A DNA stretch of 64,000 bases from an uncultured Clostridia bacterium (GTDB lineage Bacteria > Bacillota > Clostridia > Oscillospirales > Acutalibacteraceae). The notes below the pieces were generated by a model. It had not been told where the DNA came from, searched no databases, and worked only from the letters and a program-made list of their open reading frames with translations. The stretch's first letter is position 1, and each line of letters opens with the position of its first letter. The position numbers and the translations under genes were made by a program. Location: contig CALWVE010000027.1 of NCBI GenBank assembly GCA_944384905.1, positions 1-64,000 on the forward strand, in the 5' to 3' direction. Shown piece after piece: positions 18,607-28,112 of this stretch.

Positions 18607-19242
18607 TTATTCTTCTTTTGCCAAAACATCTTCATCCGACGCCGCTTCAAATTCCGACAAAGCCGGGTGATTGGTCAGACGCTTGATAATCTGCCAGCCT
18701 AACCTGCTTTCTTCGGCATTCTGCGGTACGGGACGGAACCCGAAATCCAGATAGATTTTACAAGCCAGCCAGGTGTTGGTCTGGGTGGGAATTTTGGCAT
18801 GCGTATAGCCCAGCTGACGCAGGCGCTCCAGCGTGTGCGCAATCAGCGGCTTAGAAAGTCCTTTGCCCTGCTCTTCCCGACGGACGGCTACCCAATGCAG
18901 CCAGCCGTCCCCGGAGAGGTCTTCACCCATCACATCGTAAAACGCTGTCGCAGTGGCCACCTTTTCCCCAGCCCGGTTCACAACGAAAAACATCCGCTCG
19001 GGCAGTTCAGCTTCGTGCGCCGCGTAGTAACGTTCCCAGGCCGCGCACCCCTGTTCGTAGGTTTTAAATTCCCGGGCGCTTTTTTCGATTTCGATCCACG
19101 CGTCGCGATCGCCGTCTTGATAAAAGACAAACCGATAACCGTCCGGCAGCGGATAGGAAGGAAGCCCTTCCAGATCCCGCTCCAGCAGCAAATGAACATA
19201 CCGAATGCGCTCGTCATGATTATCCAGCACAGGCAGACTCAT
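18607..19242 (-). CDS. GNAT-family N-acetyltransferase
   Basis: 211 residues. The acetyl-CoA binding segment is VAVRREEQGKGLSKPLIAHTLERL (about residues 127-150), preceded by a beta-bulge strand DGWLHWV. Relatives are annotated as mycothiol-synthase-like or general acetyltransferases; the substrate is unknown. The ATG at 19242 is used because AAAGGGTG lies 6 bases upstream. It follows the YfhO-like gene by only 15 bases and is likely co-transcribed with it. Confidence 0.85.
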   Translation of the reverse strand: MSLPVLDNHDERIRYVHLLLERDLEGLPSYPLPDGYRFVFYQDGDRDAWIEIEKSAREFKTYEQGCAAWERYYAAHEAELPERMFFVVNRAGEKVATATAFYDVMGEDLSGDGWLHWVAVRREEQGKGLSKPLIAHTLERLRQLGYTHAKIPTQTNTWLACKIYLDFGFRPVPQNAEESRLGWQIIKRLTNHPALSEFEAASDEDVLAKEE

Positions 19243-19257
19243 GGTTTTCACCCTTTC

Positions 19258-21939
19258 TCAAACACCGTCGGATTTTTCTTTGCTTTTCTCCGCTTGTTCG
19301 GCAGATTCCGGCGGTACTTCTTTTCCCAGCGTATCATCGTCCGGCGGGATAAAATCGGGAGCAGGCGAACCCGGCGCCTGCGCGGGCGGAAGATCCGGCG
19401 GCAAATCGATCAGCGGCTCTTCCGAAAGCTGCACCGGCAGATCCGGCCAAGTTTCCTCTTCCCTTTGCGGATCATATAGCGCACGGGTAAACGTGCTGCC
19501 AGTCTCTTTTTCGTATTCTTCAAAATCACGGGCCCGGCGCGGCGTATTGCTAAAACGCATCGGTTCGACCGCCAGCGTCTTTCCATAGCGGCGAATCAGG
19601 AACTGCGCTGCGACAAACAGGATCAGGCTAAACAGCGAGAACAGAATCCCTTCGCTCAGCCACGGCGTCTTGTAGGTGAAGACGATCTTGCTTTCGCCGG
19701 CCGGAACTTCCACGGCCATAAAGCCTACATTCACTTTTTCTACATCAACGGGTTTCCCGTTCACGGTAGCGTTCCAGCCGCCTTCAAACGGCACGCTGAA
19801 AAAGACCAGCGTGGATTTTTCAGTAGAAATTTCAGCCTGGAAACCGGTACGGGTGTATTCAAATTCGGAGCAGGCTCCTTCTTTGCGCGCCGTGCAGTCG
19901 TTGAAATAGGCTTCCTCGGAATAGACATAGCTTGACGGGTCTCCGTGTTCATAAAGATAGCCGTATTTCTGCACCTGCTCATCCGAAAGTACAATCGCCT
20001 TGAGCATCAGCTGTTCCCGGCTCGATTTCGTGCATTCTTCGTATTCCTCTTCGGTGACGTACTGGTTATAGGTAAATCCCATAGGAATATAATACAGGTT
20101 TTCCCAGATATCGTAGCCGTTTTGGTTTCCGTAGTAAACCCAGCCCGGCATTTCGGGCTTGGCTTCTTCCGTTCCGCCAAAATACTTTTCGTCGCTGTCG
20201 TCGTCGAACAGCCAGCGCACGGAAGTCAGCCCGCGCAGTGCATAATGCGTTGAATCCGGGCGGGATGCCACGTTGCGCGTCACACCGATCGATTCATAAA
20301 ATTCCATGATCGAGCCCGGCACCACGCTGTGGAACGCCTGAACCGACGGAATCTGCCAGAACATGGCCGCATTATCGATCGATTCGTAAAAATCGGAACG
20401 CACCGTATCCAGATCTTCAATCGTTACGTCTTCCCCGCCGTTGAGGTTGTAGGGAATCAGATGCTTCCAGGTATAATCCGCCTGTGTTTTGCCCAGCGCG
20501 ATATTGTATGTGCCGGCCAGCACGCCGACCACGGCAACGGAAGCCAATACGGAACGGCGGAAACGGACGCTGCCGGGTTTAAACAGATGGAACAGCAGCG
20601 CAAGCAGCGCCAGACTGCCCAGCGCGAGCGCCACATACGACCAGAACCGGGCGGGATAACCCTCCACGCCGATGGTGATCCGCGTAATGTCGTATTCATC
20701 GGTGGTGATTTTCGGCATCAGGCCGATCGCAAGACCGATTCCCAGCGTGACCAGCGTTGTGCGGAAAATCGCTTTTTTCCAGTTGACAATTTTGAGATTA
20801 TCCAGCGCCAAAATCGTGGCCAGCGCCATCACCAGCGTGAGCATATAGAACCAGCGGGCGTAATACGAGGCGTTGAACATCTGGAACGCCGCGTTTAAAA
20901 ACGGCACAAACGCCATCAAAAACAGGATGCCCAGCAGTTTTTTCAGCCAGTGCTTTTTGCGGATACTCATCCATCCCAGTACACCCGTCATGCTGAACAG
21001 CGGCAGCCAGGCCGCCACGGAGCCCCATTTCGCGTTGGAATCGGGCGTGAAATTGGCCCGCGCCGGAATATCCGGCGGGAAGAAGAAGCATTCAAGGATA
21101 TGCCAGTACCGCTGTTCGCTGGTATAAACCAAACCATCCCAGCCGTTGATCGGGTTATCCACCCGGTAGTTCTGCAAAACGGTGTAGATCGAGGGCATCA
21201 GCAAAAAGCACGACATGCCCAGTCCCAGCACAGCTTCCATGGCCATCCAGATAAAATCACGGAGATTGATCGTCCAGCTGCGGCAGAGCATGCGCAAACA
21301 CCAATAAATGGCGCAGAAAACCACCATGCCCACAAAGAAGTAGTAGTTCACAATACAGCAGGCCGCAACCGCCAGGCCAAACACGCCGCGGCGGCGGTTG
21401 TACATATATTCATCCACAGCCGCCAGCAGAAGCGGGAAAAACACCATCGCTTCGTGGAAATGATTGAAAAAAATATTAAAGGTGGAATAGCCGGAAAATG
21501 CATACAGCAGCGCGCCCAGAATCGCATAATCCTTTTGCCGGACATAGCGCTGCAAATAGATATAGCCCGTCAGCGAACAGCAGCCGATTTTAAGAATCAG
21601 CAGCGGCCCCATCAAAAACTGCACCCATTCGCTCGGGAACGGAATCGTCAGCCAGAAAAACGGGCTGCCCAGCAGATAAAACGAATAGGAGCCGATAAAA
21701 TTCGCGCCCAAATCCGTCAGGTGACTCCAGCCGATATTGCCGCTGCGGATGGCATCGTGTGCCAGGCGGTAAAACGTAACCTGCTGAACATTATAATCGC
21801 CGTAATACAGGAAGCGTCCGCCGTCCACCACAAGAAACGGAATGAACATGATAAAAGCCAGGCCAAGTCCCAAAAGGAAGGCCCGCAAATAATTATTTTC
21901 GCTGCGCCTGCCGCGGCGCGCCGAACGAATATCCGCCAT
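19258..21939 (-). CDS. YfhO-family large membrane protein
   Basis: 893 residues, with about 13 hydrophobic segments in the first 500 residues, a large extracytoplasmic domain, one more C-terminal transmembrane helix (about 800-820) and an acidic, proline-rich cytoplasmic tail of about 75 residues. The start NNYLRAFLLGLGLAFIMFIPF and the GDYNVQQVTFYRLAHDAI segment are typical of YfhO, a GT-C-like family whose Listeria and Bacillus members glycosylate lipoteichoic acid. The donor and acceptor here are unknown. ATG at 21939 has AAGGAG 8 bases upstream. No separate promoter was evident in the repeat-filled region upstream. Confidence 0.88.
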   Translation of the reverse strand: MADIRSARRGRRSENNYLRAFLLGLGLAFIMFIPFLVVDGGRFLYYGDYNVQQVTFYRLAHDAIRSGNIGWSHLTDLGANFIGSYSFYLLGSPFFWLTIPFPSEWVQFLMGPLLILKIGCCSLTGYIYLQRYVRQKDYAILGALLYAFSGYSTFNIFFNHFHEAMVFFPLLLAAVDEYMYNRRRGVFGLAVAACCIVNYYFFVGMVVFCAIYWCLRMLCRSWTINLRDFIWMAMEAVLGLGMSCFLLMPSIYTVLQNYRVDNPINGWDGLVYTSEQRYWHILECFFFPPDIPARANFTPDSNAKWGSVAAWLPLFSMTGVLGWMSIRKKHWLKKLLGILFLMAFVPFLNAAFQMFNASYYARWFYMLTLVMALATILALDNLKIVNWKKAIFRTTLVTLGIGLAIGLMPKITTDEYDITRITIGVEGYPARFWSYVALALGSLALLALLFHLFKPGSVRFRRSVLASVAVVGVLAGTYNIALGKTQADYTWKHLIPYNLNGGEDVTIEDLDTVRSDFYESIDNAAMFWQIPSVQAFHSVVPGSIMEFYESIGVTRNVASRPDSTHYALRGLTSVRWLFDDDSDEKYFGGTEEAKPEMPGWVYYGNQNGYDIWENLYYIPMGFTYNQYVTEEEYEECTKSSREQLMLKAIVLSDEQVQKYGYLYEHGDPSSYVYSEEAYFNDCTARKEGACSEFEYTRTGFQAEISTEKSTLVFFSVPFEGGWNATVNGKPVDVEKVNVGFMAVEVPAGESKIVFTYKTPWLSEGILFSLFSLILFVAAQFLIRRYGKTLAVEPMRFSNTPRRARDFEEYEKETGSTFTRALYDPQREEETWPDLPVQLSEEPLIDLPPDLPPAQAPGSPAPDFIPPDDDTLGKEVPPESAEQAEKSKEKSDGV

Positions 21940-22040
21940 ACTGCATCTCCTTGTTCGAAAAAATCCATGCCGCAAAAAGCTTATACACGGTTAGTATAGC
22001 ATATGCCCCGCCAAAACGAAAGCCCTCTATGCCAAAAAAA

Positions 22041-22385
22041 GGCGGCGGGCGGCGAACCGCCGCAAGATACGTCGCGGATAAGCTAAAATAAAATGAAAAG
22101 CTAAAGTCACGCGGTAGAAGCTTCATGTACAAACGTAAAAAGTTTCGATCAAACCTTTTCAAAGGTTTGCGGTTTCCAAAGGCGGCGCCTTTGGTCGTCC
22201 GCCGCAGCGGACGAAACTCTTGTGCCTCCATAAGCGCAGGATGGGGTGAGAAAACAGTCGGGGCGGCGAACCGCCGCACGATACGTCTCGGGGAAGTTTT
22301 ACTGGATATGTAAGCTTAAGTCGCTCGACAGATGCTTAAATTTTGTTCAAATCCTTATCCGCGACTTGTCTGCGGGGACTCCCCG
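22041..22385 (-). repeat. modular hairpin repeat, copy R2
   Basis: The 514-base gap between the divergent YfhO-like and yfbR genes is largely this repeat, inverted relative to R1. H7 is at 22048-22061 (GGCGG, CGAA, CCGCC), H5 at 22151-22168 (AAACCTTT/AAAGGTTT), H4 at 22176-22194 (CCAAAGGC/GCCTTTGG), H3 at 22195-22214 (TCGTCCGC, loop CGCA, i.e. TGCG on the other strand). H2 is broken off after GAAAACAGTC and replaced by a second H7-like hairpin at 22262-22277. A degraded extension ends with the GCGGGG-ACT-CCCCG hairpin at about 22372-22385. No coding potential. Confidence 0.8.
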
Positions 22386-22390
22386 TCCTG

Positions 22391-22420
22391 TTGCATTTTC
22401 CGGGGCGAAAGTGCTATAAT
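22391..22420 (+). promoter_or_regulatory. promoter of yfbR
   Basis: TTGCAT (22391-22396) and TATAAT (22415-22420), 18-base spacer, directly after the end of repeat R2 and 33 bases before the start codon. Confidence 0.7.
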
Positions 22421-22453
22421 AAACTGAATTGTTATGCCCTTGGAGGACGCGCC

Positions 22454-23041
22454 ATGACAAACGGATTTTTCGCTATGCTTTCCCGCATGAAATACATCAA
22501 CCGCTGGGGTTTGATGCGCAACACCCGCAGCGAAAATATCGCCGAACACAGCCTGGAAACGGCCGTGCTCGCCCATGCGCTGTGCTGCATCGAAAATACC
22601 TACCTGGGCGGAAATCTCAATGCCGAGCGCGCCGCCGTTCTGGCGATGTTCCACGACGGCACCGAGATCATCACCGGCGACCTGCCCACGCCTGTGAAAT
22701 ACCACAGCACGCAGATCCGCTCGGCTTATGCCGAAGTCGAGACGCTGGCGGCGCAAAAACTCTGCGCCATGCTGCCAAAGGAACTTTCCGGAACCTACGC
22801 CGCGCTTTTTGAGGGAACGCAGCCCGGCGACGAACAATTGATTCCTTATGTCAAGGCCGCGGACAAGCTTTCGGCGATTATCAAATGTATGGAAGAAGCC
22901 AACACGGGCAACCGGGAATTCAAAAGCGCCGAAGCTACGCTGCGCCAATCGGTAGCAGATATGCATCTGCCCGCCGCCGATTACTTTGTGGAAAACTTTC
23001 TCCCCGCTTACGGGCTCGATCTCGACGAGCTCAACCGCTGA
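22454..23041 (+). CDS. yfbR: 5'-deoxynucleotidase, YfbR-like HD-domain
   Basis: Dephosphorylates deoxynucleoside 5'-monophosphates. 195 residues with the HD-domain metal ligands: His in NIAEHSLETA (about residue 29), HD in MFHDGTEIITGDLPTPVK (about 64-65) and a later Asp in KAADKL (about 138). Length and motif layout equal E. coli YfbR. The ATG at 22454 follows TGGAGGACGCGCC. Its stop codon abuts, with no gap, the stop codon of the convergent Smr gene. Confidence 0.93.
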   Translation: MTNGFFAMLSRMKYINRWGLMRNTRSENIAEHSLETAVLAHALCCIENTYLGGNLNAERAAVLAMFHDGTEIITGDLPTPVKYHSTQIRSAYAEVETLAAQKLCAMLPKELSGTYAALFEGTQPGDEQLIPYVKAADKLSAIIKCMEEANTGNREFKSAEATLRQSVADMHLPAADYFVENFLPAYGLDLDELNR

Positions 23042-23287
23042 TTATTTCAGAAAAATGCGGGACATTCCCTCGTTCAGGCTGGGCAAAATACACTGGATGC
23101 GCCGGTGTTTTAAAGCGCGTACCGCGTCTTTGAGCGCCGTGCCGCGCGTATAGCCGTGGATCACATGAATTTCTTTCACCTGCGGCGGCGATTGTTCAAT
23201 TAAATGCAAAAGCCGAGCCTGTGCATCTTCTACGCGCAGGCCGTGCAAATCAATTTCCGTTATTGAACCTTTTCGGGTTACTTTCAT
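23042..23287 (-). CDS. stand-alone small Smr-domain protein
   Basis: 81 residues, essentially only an Smr domain: IDLHGLRVEDAQARLLHLIE (residues 11-30) and VIHGYTRGTALKDAVRALK (about 42-60). Smr domains occur at the C-terminus of MutS2 and in nucleases; short free-standing forms have unproven nuclease or nucleic-acid binding roles. The HGYTRG loop replaces the canonical HGxGxG, so catalysis is uncertain. ATG at 23287 follows AGAGGTG; a longer frame to 23416 crosses the dusB start and is rejected. Confidence 0.85.
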   Translation of the reverse strand: MKVTRKGSITEIDLHGLRVEDAQARLLHLIEQSPPQVKEIHVIHGYTRGTALKDAVRALKHRRIQCILPSLNEGMSRIFLK

Positions 23288-23345
23288 AAAAAACACCTCT
23301 AATAAACTAAAATCATCCTTTAACCAAGAAAGGAATGGAGAATAT

Positions 23346-24350
23346 TTGAAAATAGGCAATGTAGAACTCACCGGGCAGGTTTGTCTGGCGCCCATGGCCG
23401 GCGTAACAGACGGCATCTACCGCGCAATCTGCCGCCGGTTTGGCGCGGCACTGTGCACCACTGAAATGGTCAGCTCCCGCGCGATTGAATACAACTACAA
23501 CAAAACATTTGAACTGATGCGCCTTGCCGATGACGATCACCCCGCCGCCGTACAGCTTTTCGGCAACGAACCGCTGATTCTGGCGCGTGCGGCCGCAAAA
23601 GCGCGGGAATTTTCCGGCGCGGAAATCATCGATATCAACATGGGCTGTCCGGTTCCCAAAGTGGCCGGAAACGGCTGCGGCAGCGCACTGATGCTCAATC
23701 CGTCGCTTTGCGGCGCGATTGTGCGTTCGGTTAAATCGGCCGTGGATGTTCCCGTCACGGTGAAGATCCGCAAAGGCTGGGACGACCAGCACGTCAACGC
23801 CGTGGAAGTGGCCAAAATCTGCGAAGAAGCCGGCGCCGACGCGATTTGCGTACACGGGCGCACCCGCGCGCAGATGTATCAGCCGTCCGCCGACTGGGAC
23901 ATCATCCGCGCCGTCAAACAAGCCGTACAGGTTCCGGTTATCGGCAACGGCGACGTGACCGACGCGCAGTCCGCCGCGCTGATGTTACAGCAAACCGGCT
24001 GCGATATGGTCATGGTAGGCCGGGGCGCTTTGGGCGATCCGTGGATCTTCCAGCAGATCAACGCCTATCTCACCGACGGTTGCCGGATTCTGCCGCCGCC
24101 CACGGCAGCGCAGCGGATCGTCGTGATCCGCAAGCACATCGGCGCGCTGTGTGAAGTAAAAGGCGAAGAACACGGCATGCGCGAAGCCCGCAAGCATGTC
24201 GGTTGGTATATGAAAGGGCTGCGCGGTGCGGCCGATTTCCGCCGCCGTGCGGGCAGTCTTTCTACTTTAAGCGAACTGGACGCGCTTCTGGCCGACGTTT
24301 ATCGTGAAAACAGCGGCGAACCGCCGCAGGATACTTCACGGGTGGGCTGA
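23346..24350 (+). CDS. dusB: tRNA-dihydrouridine synthase B
   Basis: FMN enzyme that reduces specific uridines in the tRNA D-loop. 334 residues from a TTG (AATGGAG 6 bases upstream). Motifs: LAPMAGVTDGIYR (about 14-26), MGCPVPKVAGNGCGSALM with catalytic Cys (about 99-115), IRKGWDD, VHGRTRAQMY, GNGDV and GRGALGDPWIF. The last dozen codons (SGEPPQDTSRVG) are encoded by the tail of repeat R3, not by normal family sequence. Shares the short intergenic region with the divergent Smr gene. Confidence 0.94.
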   Translation: MKIGNVELTGQVCLAPMAGVTDGIYRAICRRFGAALCTTEMVSSRAIEYNYNKTFELMRLADDDHPAAVQLFGNEPLILARAAAKAREFSGAEIIDINMGCPVPKVAGNGCGSALMLNPSLCGAIVRSVKSAVDVPVTVKIRKGWDDQHVNAVEVAKICEEAGADAICVHGRTRAQMYQPSADWDIIRAVKQAVQVPVIGNGDVTDAQSAALMLQQTGCDMVMVGRGALGDPWIFQQINAYLTDGCRILPPPTAAQRIVVIRKHIGALCEVKGEEHGMREARKHVGWYMKGLRGAADFRRRAGSLSTLSELDALLADVYRENSGEPPQDTSRVG

Positions 24351-24571
24351 AATCAAATTGAAAGTTCACTTCACGCGGCAGAAGCTTGTGATACAAACGT
24401 TAAAGTTTTCGTCCACCTTTTTCAAAAGGTGGTGGGGTCGAGGGGCAACGCCCCCGGCGCGCCTCGCAAGGCGCGAAACTCTTTTGCCTTCAAAAGCGCA
24501 GGATTGGGTGAGAAAACAGTCCGGTGGACTGTTTTCGAGGGGAAACCCACGCGCTTAGAGGGGTTTCCCCT
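24313..24571 (-). repeat. modular hairpin repeat, copy R3
   Basis: Inverted relative to R1. It starts inside dusB: H7 GCGG-CGAA-CCGC at 24313-24324 encodes part of the C-terminus. Then the linker with TTCACGCGGCAGAAGCTT, H5 24413-24432 (CCACCTTTT/AAAAGGTGG), H4 24442-24454 (GGGGC/GCCCC), H3 24458-24475 (CGCGCCT, loop CGCA, AGGCGCG), the GCGCAGGAT linker, H2 24511-24535 (GAAAACAGTCC/GGACTGTTTTC) and H1 24540-24570 (GGGGAAACCC/GGGTTTCCCC). H1/H2 match R1 while H3/H4 match R4 and R7. Fills the dusB-polA gap. Confidence 0.85.
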
Positions 24572-24673
24572 ACGGCAACCTGCCGCACTGTCATTCTATT
24601 ATAAACGATTTTGCGCCCGCTGCAAACCGCCGGGCTGTTTTTCCACCATCTTAAACAACAGGAGGATGCATCC

Positions 24674-27235
24674 ATGAAACTACTGGTACTCGACGGCAAC
24701 AGCATCGTCAACCGCGCCTTTTACGGCATCAAGATGCTTTCCACCAAGGACGGCACCTTCACCAACGCCGTCTACGGTTTTCTCACCATGCTGCGCCGCC
24801 TGCTCGACGAAGTGCAGCCCGACCGCGTGGGCATCGCGTTCGACCTGAAAGCGCCCACGTTCCGCCACAAAATGTACGCCGGCTATAAAGCCGACCGCAA
24901 AGGCATGCCGCCCGAACTGGCCGGGCAGATGCAGCCGCTCAAAGACATCCTTTCCGCGCTGGGCTACACGCTCGTCACCTGTGAAGGCTTTGAGGCCGAC
25001 GATATTCTGGGTACGCTGGCGGCCGCCTGTACTGCGCGCGGCGACGACTGCGTGATCGCCACCGGAGACCGCGACAGCTTGCAGCTGGTCAGCCCCACCG
25101 TGCATGTGCGTCTGGCTTCCACCCAAAAAGGCCAGCCGGTCGCCACCCTGTATGACGAAGCCAAAATCCGCGAAGAATACGGCGTTTCGCCCCATCAGCT
25201 GATCGACATCAAGGCGATTCAGGGCGATACGTCCGATAAAATCCCCGGCGTGGCCGGAATCGGCCCCAAAGGCGCCGGCACGCTGATCCAGACGTTCGGC
25301 TCGCTCGACGGCGTGTACGAACATCTCGACGACCCCTCCATCAAAGCCGGGATGCGCGCCAAGCTCACGGCCGACAAGGAAAACGCCTATTTAAGCTACA
25401 CGCTTGGCACAATCCGCACCGACGCGCCCATCGAAACCGACCTGGACGCATACCGCGTGAAAGAACCCGACCGTCAGGCCGCCGCTTCCAAACTGGCCGC
25501 GCTTGAATTATTTAGCCTGATTGAAAAATTTGGCCTGAACGCTTCCGATGCCGTAACCGCGCCGGAAGAATCCGATCAGCCCGCGGCCACCATGCTCAAC
25601 GGCCTTTCCGAAGCCGAATTGTGCGAAAAGCTCGAAAAAGAGCCCGTCTGCGTACTGGCGCTCAGCGACGAGCCGGGTAGTGTGCTGTCCGTCTGCTTTG
25701 CGGACGGCGCCGCCAGCTTAACCGCCACAAGCGAAGCGCTTTCCGCCTTGCAGAAAAACGTGGACGTGCGCGTTTACGACAGCAAAACGCTGTACCGGCT
25801 GTATGGCCGTGCCGGCATGACGCCGCCAGCCGTGCATTTTGACGCGCGTCTGGCCGCTTACCTGCTCAATCCTGCCGCATCCGATTACAGCATTCCGCGT
25901 CTCGGCTCGGAATACGGCGCGCCGGTTCCCGCCTGGGAAGACGAAACGCTGGCACAGGCCGCGGCGCTGCCGGTTCTGTTTGACAAGCTTCAAAAAGCCA
26001 TCGACGAAAACAGCCAGCGCGAACTGCTCGAAACGATCGAGCTGCCGCTCGCCGAAGTTCTGGCCGAGATGGAACTCAGCGGCTTCGGCGTGGACCGCGC
26101 GGGCATCGAAGCCTACGGCAAGCAGATCGAAGTGCAGCTCAAGGAAATCGAGCAGCGCATCTACGAAGAAGCCGGCGAAACATTTAACATCAATTCGCCC
26201 AAACAGCTGGGCGATATCCTGTTCGGCAAGCTGGAACTGCCCCACGGCAAGAAAACGAAAAACGGTTATTCCACCAACGCCGACATTCTGGAATCCCTGC
26301 GGTATGAACATCCCATCGTGGGCGATGTGCTCGATTACCGCACCTATGCGAAGCTGAAATCCACCTACTGCGACGGCCTGCTCAAGGTGATCGAAGACGA
26401 CGGGCGCATCCATTCCAGCTTTAACCAAACGGAAACGCGCACGGGACGCATCAGCTCCACCGAGCCGAACCTGCAGAACATTCCGGTGCGCACGCCGCTC
26501 GGACGCGAACTGCGCCGTTTCTTTACCGCCCGCCCCGGCTGGACGCTCGTGGACGCCGACTATTCCCAGATCGAACTGCGCGTGCTGGCACACATGGCCA
26601 ACGACCCGGTGATGATCGAAACATTCAAAACCGGCGGCGATATTCACACCACCACGGCCGCGCGCGTGTTTGGCGTGCCGGTGGAACTGGTAACGCCCGC
26701 CATGCGCAGCAGCGCCAAGGCGGTCAACTTTGGTATCGTCTACGGCATCGGCGCGTTTTCGCTTTCGAAAGACCTCGGCATCACCCGCAAGGAAGCCGAC
26801 CGCTATATCAAGGAATATCTGAACAACTACGCCGGTGTGCGCGATTATATGGAAAACGTGGTTGCCCGCGCCAAAGAGGACGGCTACGTCAGCACGCTGT
26901 TTGGGCGGCGGCGCTACCTGCCGGAACTCACCAGCTCAAATTTCAACACGCGCTCTTTCGGTGAACGTGTGGCGCGCAACATGCCCGTACAGGGCACGGC
27001 GGCGGATATCATCAAAATCGCCATGATCCGCGTTTCCCGCCGCCTGAAAGCCGAAAAATTGCAGGCCAAGCTGATTTTGCAGATCCACGACGAACTGATC
27101 GTGGAATGCCCGCTGGAAGAAACCGAAACCGTCAAAAAACTGCTGGAAGAAGAAATGTCCGGCGCGGTTTCGCTGGCTGTTCCCATGGTAGCCGAAGCCG
27201 GTGTGGGCGAAAACTGGTATCTGGCCAAGGGCTAA
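24674..27235 (+). CDS. polA: DNA polymerase I
   Basis: 853 residues. 5'-nuclease domain (1-about 290: LLVLDGNSIVNRAFYG, FDLKAPTFRHKMYAGYKADR, GFEADDILGTLA, GDTSDKIPGVAGIGPKGA), a central exonuclease-like domain (about 310-475) and the polymerase domain with motif A DADYSQIELRVLAHM (about 635), motif B RSSAKAVNFGIVYG and motif C QIHDELIVE (about 812). The DxE motif expected for 3'-5' proofreading is replaced by sequence around ALSDEPG, so proofreading is probably lost, as in Bacillus and Taq Pol I. ATG at 24674 has AGGAGG 8 bases upstream. Confidence 0.96.
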   Translation: MKLLVLDGNSIVNRAFYGIKMLSTKDGTFTNAVYGFLTMLRRLLDEVQPDRVGIAFDLKAPTFRHKMYAGYKADRKGMPPELAGQMQPLKDILSALGYTLVTCEGFEADDILGTLAAACTARGDDCVIATGDRDSLQLVSPTVHVRLASTQKGQPVATLYDEAKIREEYGVSPHQLIDIKAIQGDTSDKIPGVAGIGPKGAGTLIQTFGSLDGVYEHLDDPSIKAGMRAKLTADKENAYLSYTLGTIRTDAPIETDLDAYRVKEPDRQAAASKLAALELFSLIEKFGLNASDAVTAPEESDQPAATMLNGLSEAELCEKLEKEPVCVLALSDEPGSVLSVCFADGAASLTATSEALSALQKNVDVRVYDSKTLYRLYGRAGMTPPAVHFDARLAAYLLNPAASDYSIPRLGSEYGAPVPAWEDETLAQAAALPVLFDKLQKAIDENSQRELLETIELPLAEVLAEMELSGFGVDRAGIEAYGKQIEVQLKEIEQRIYEEAGETFNINSPKQLGDILFGKLELPHGKKTKNGYSTNADILESLRYEHPIVGDVLDYRTYAKLKSTYCDGLLKVIEDDGRIHSSFNQTETRTGRISSTEPNLQNIPVRTPLGRELRRFFTARPGWTLVDADYSQIELRVLAHMANDPVMIETFKTGGDIHTTTAARVFGVPVELVTPAMRSSAKAVNFGIVYGIGAFSLSKDLGITRKEADRYIKEYLNNYAGVRDYMENVVARAKEDGYVSTLFGRRRYLPELTSSNFNTRSFGERVARNMPVQGTAADIIKIAMIRVSRRLKAEKLQAKLILQIHDELIVECPLEETETVKKLLEEEMSGAVSLAVPMVAEAGVGENWYLAKG

Positions 27236-27248
27236 AGGAGGCTTGTGC

Positions 27249-28112
27249 GTGGAATTCAACTGCTTTATCTGCCCGCTGTGCGGCGAACCGCTCACCGATA
27301 CCGGCTCGTCTCTGCGGTGTGCGGCAGACCACAGCTTCGACAAAGCGCGGCAGGGCTACGCCCACCTTTTGCCTGTACAGCAAAAACACGCGCTTCTGCC
27401 CGGGGATGACCGCGAAATGGTGGCCGCGCGCCGCCGTTTCCTCGAGGGCGGATGGTATGATCCATTCTGCCAAAAGTTATGTGAGCTTTCCGCATCTGCC
27501 CTTAGCGAAAAAGAAAATCCGCTCATTGCAGACGCGGGCTGCGGCGAAGGTTACTACACCGCCGCCGTAAAAGACACGTTGCTTAAAGCGGGCATCACGC
27601 CGCGTATCTGCGCGTTTGATATCTCGAAATTTGCCGTAAAAGCGGCCGCCGGTCAGCACAAAGGCATCGATTTTGCGGTGGCCAGCTCTTATGCCATCCC
27701 TCTGCCCGATGCCTGCGCCGATCTGGTGCTCAATATCTTTTCCCCCATGGCCGACCGCGAATTTGCCCGCATTTTAAAACCGGGCGGCACGCTGATTTTT
27801 GCCGTTCCGTCTGCGCGGCACTTATGGGGGCTTAAAGAAATTCTCTATGAAAAACCTTACGAAAACGAAGAAAAGGAAATCGAATATCCCGGCTTTTCCG
27901 AGATAGACCGCGTGCCGGTTCGCGCGCGTATCTCGCTGCCCGCACAGGCGGCGTGCGATCTATTTGCCATGACGCCCTACGCCTGGAAAACGGGCGCGGC
28001 CGGACGGGCGCGTTTGCAGGCGCTCGATCAGCTCGAAACCGAGATCGGCTTTGATTTCCTTGTGTTCCGGCGGGAAAACAGTCCCACCGGAGAAAGGAGT
28101 GACACGGTATGA
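27249..28112 (+). CDS. RlmA-like 23S rRNA guanine-N1 methyltransferase
   Basis: SAM-dependent methyltransferase of 287 residues. An N-terminal zinc site (CPLCGEPL ... C ... HSFD within residues 9-30) and the SAM loop DAGCGEGYYTAAV (about residue 96) are the layout of RlmA(I)/RlmA(II), which methylate G745 or G748 of 23S rRNA. The RlmA(II) form confers tylosin resistance; the subtype cannot be told by eye. The GTG start follows AAAGGAGG; a longer frame overlaps polA. Its stop overlaps the next ATG (ATGA), coupling it to the phosphatase. Confidence 0.85.
   Translation: MEFNCFICPLCGEPLTDTGSSLRCAADHSFDKARQGYAHLLPVQQKHALLPGDDREMVAARRRFLEGGWYDPFCQKLCELSASALSEKENPLIADAGCGEGYYTAAVKDTLLKAGITPRICAFDISKFAVKAAAGQHKGIDFAVASSYAIPLPDACADLVLNIFSPMADREFARILKPGGTLIFAVPSARHLWGLKEILYEKPYENEEKEIEYPGFSEIDRVPVRARISLPAQAACDLFAMTPYAWKTGAAGRARLQALDQLETEIGFDFLVFRRENSPTGERSDTV

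Noticed and set aside
22041..22385. Repeats as CRISPR arrays
   Set aside because: Copies are far apart, each is a single composite of different hairpins, and there are no regular spacers or cas genes.
23287..23416. Longer version of the Smr protein starting at 23416
   Set aside because: It would overlap the dusB start and the shared upstream region; the ATG at 23287 has a ribosome site and gives the bare Smr domain.
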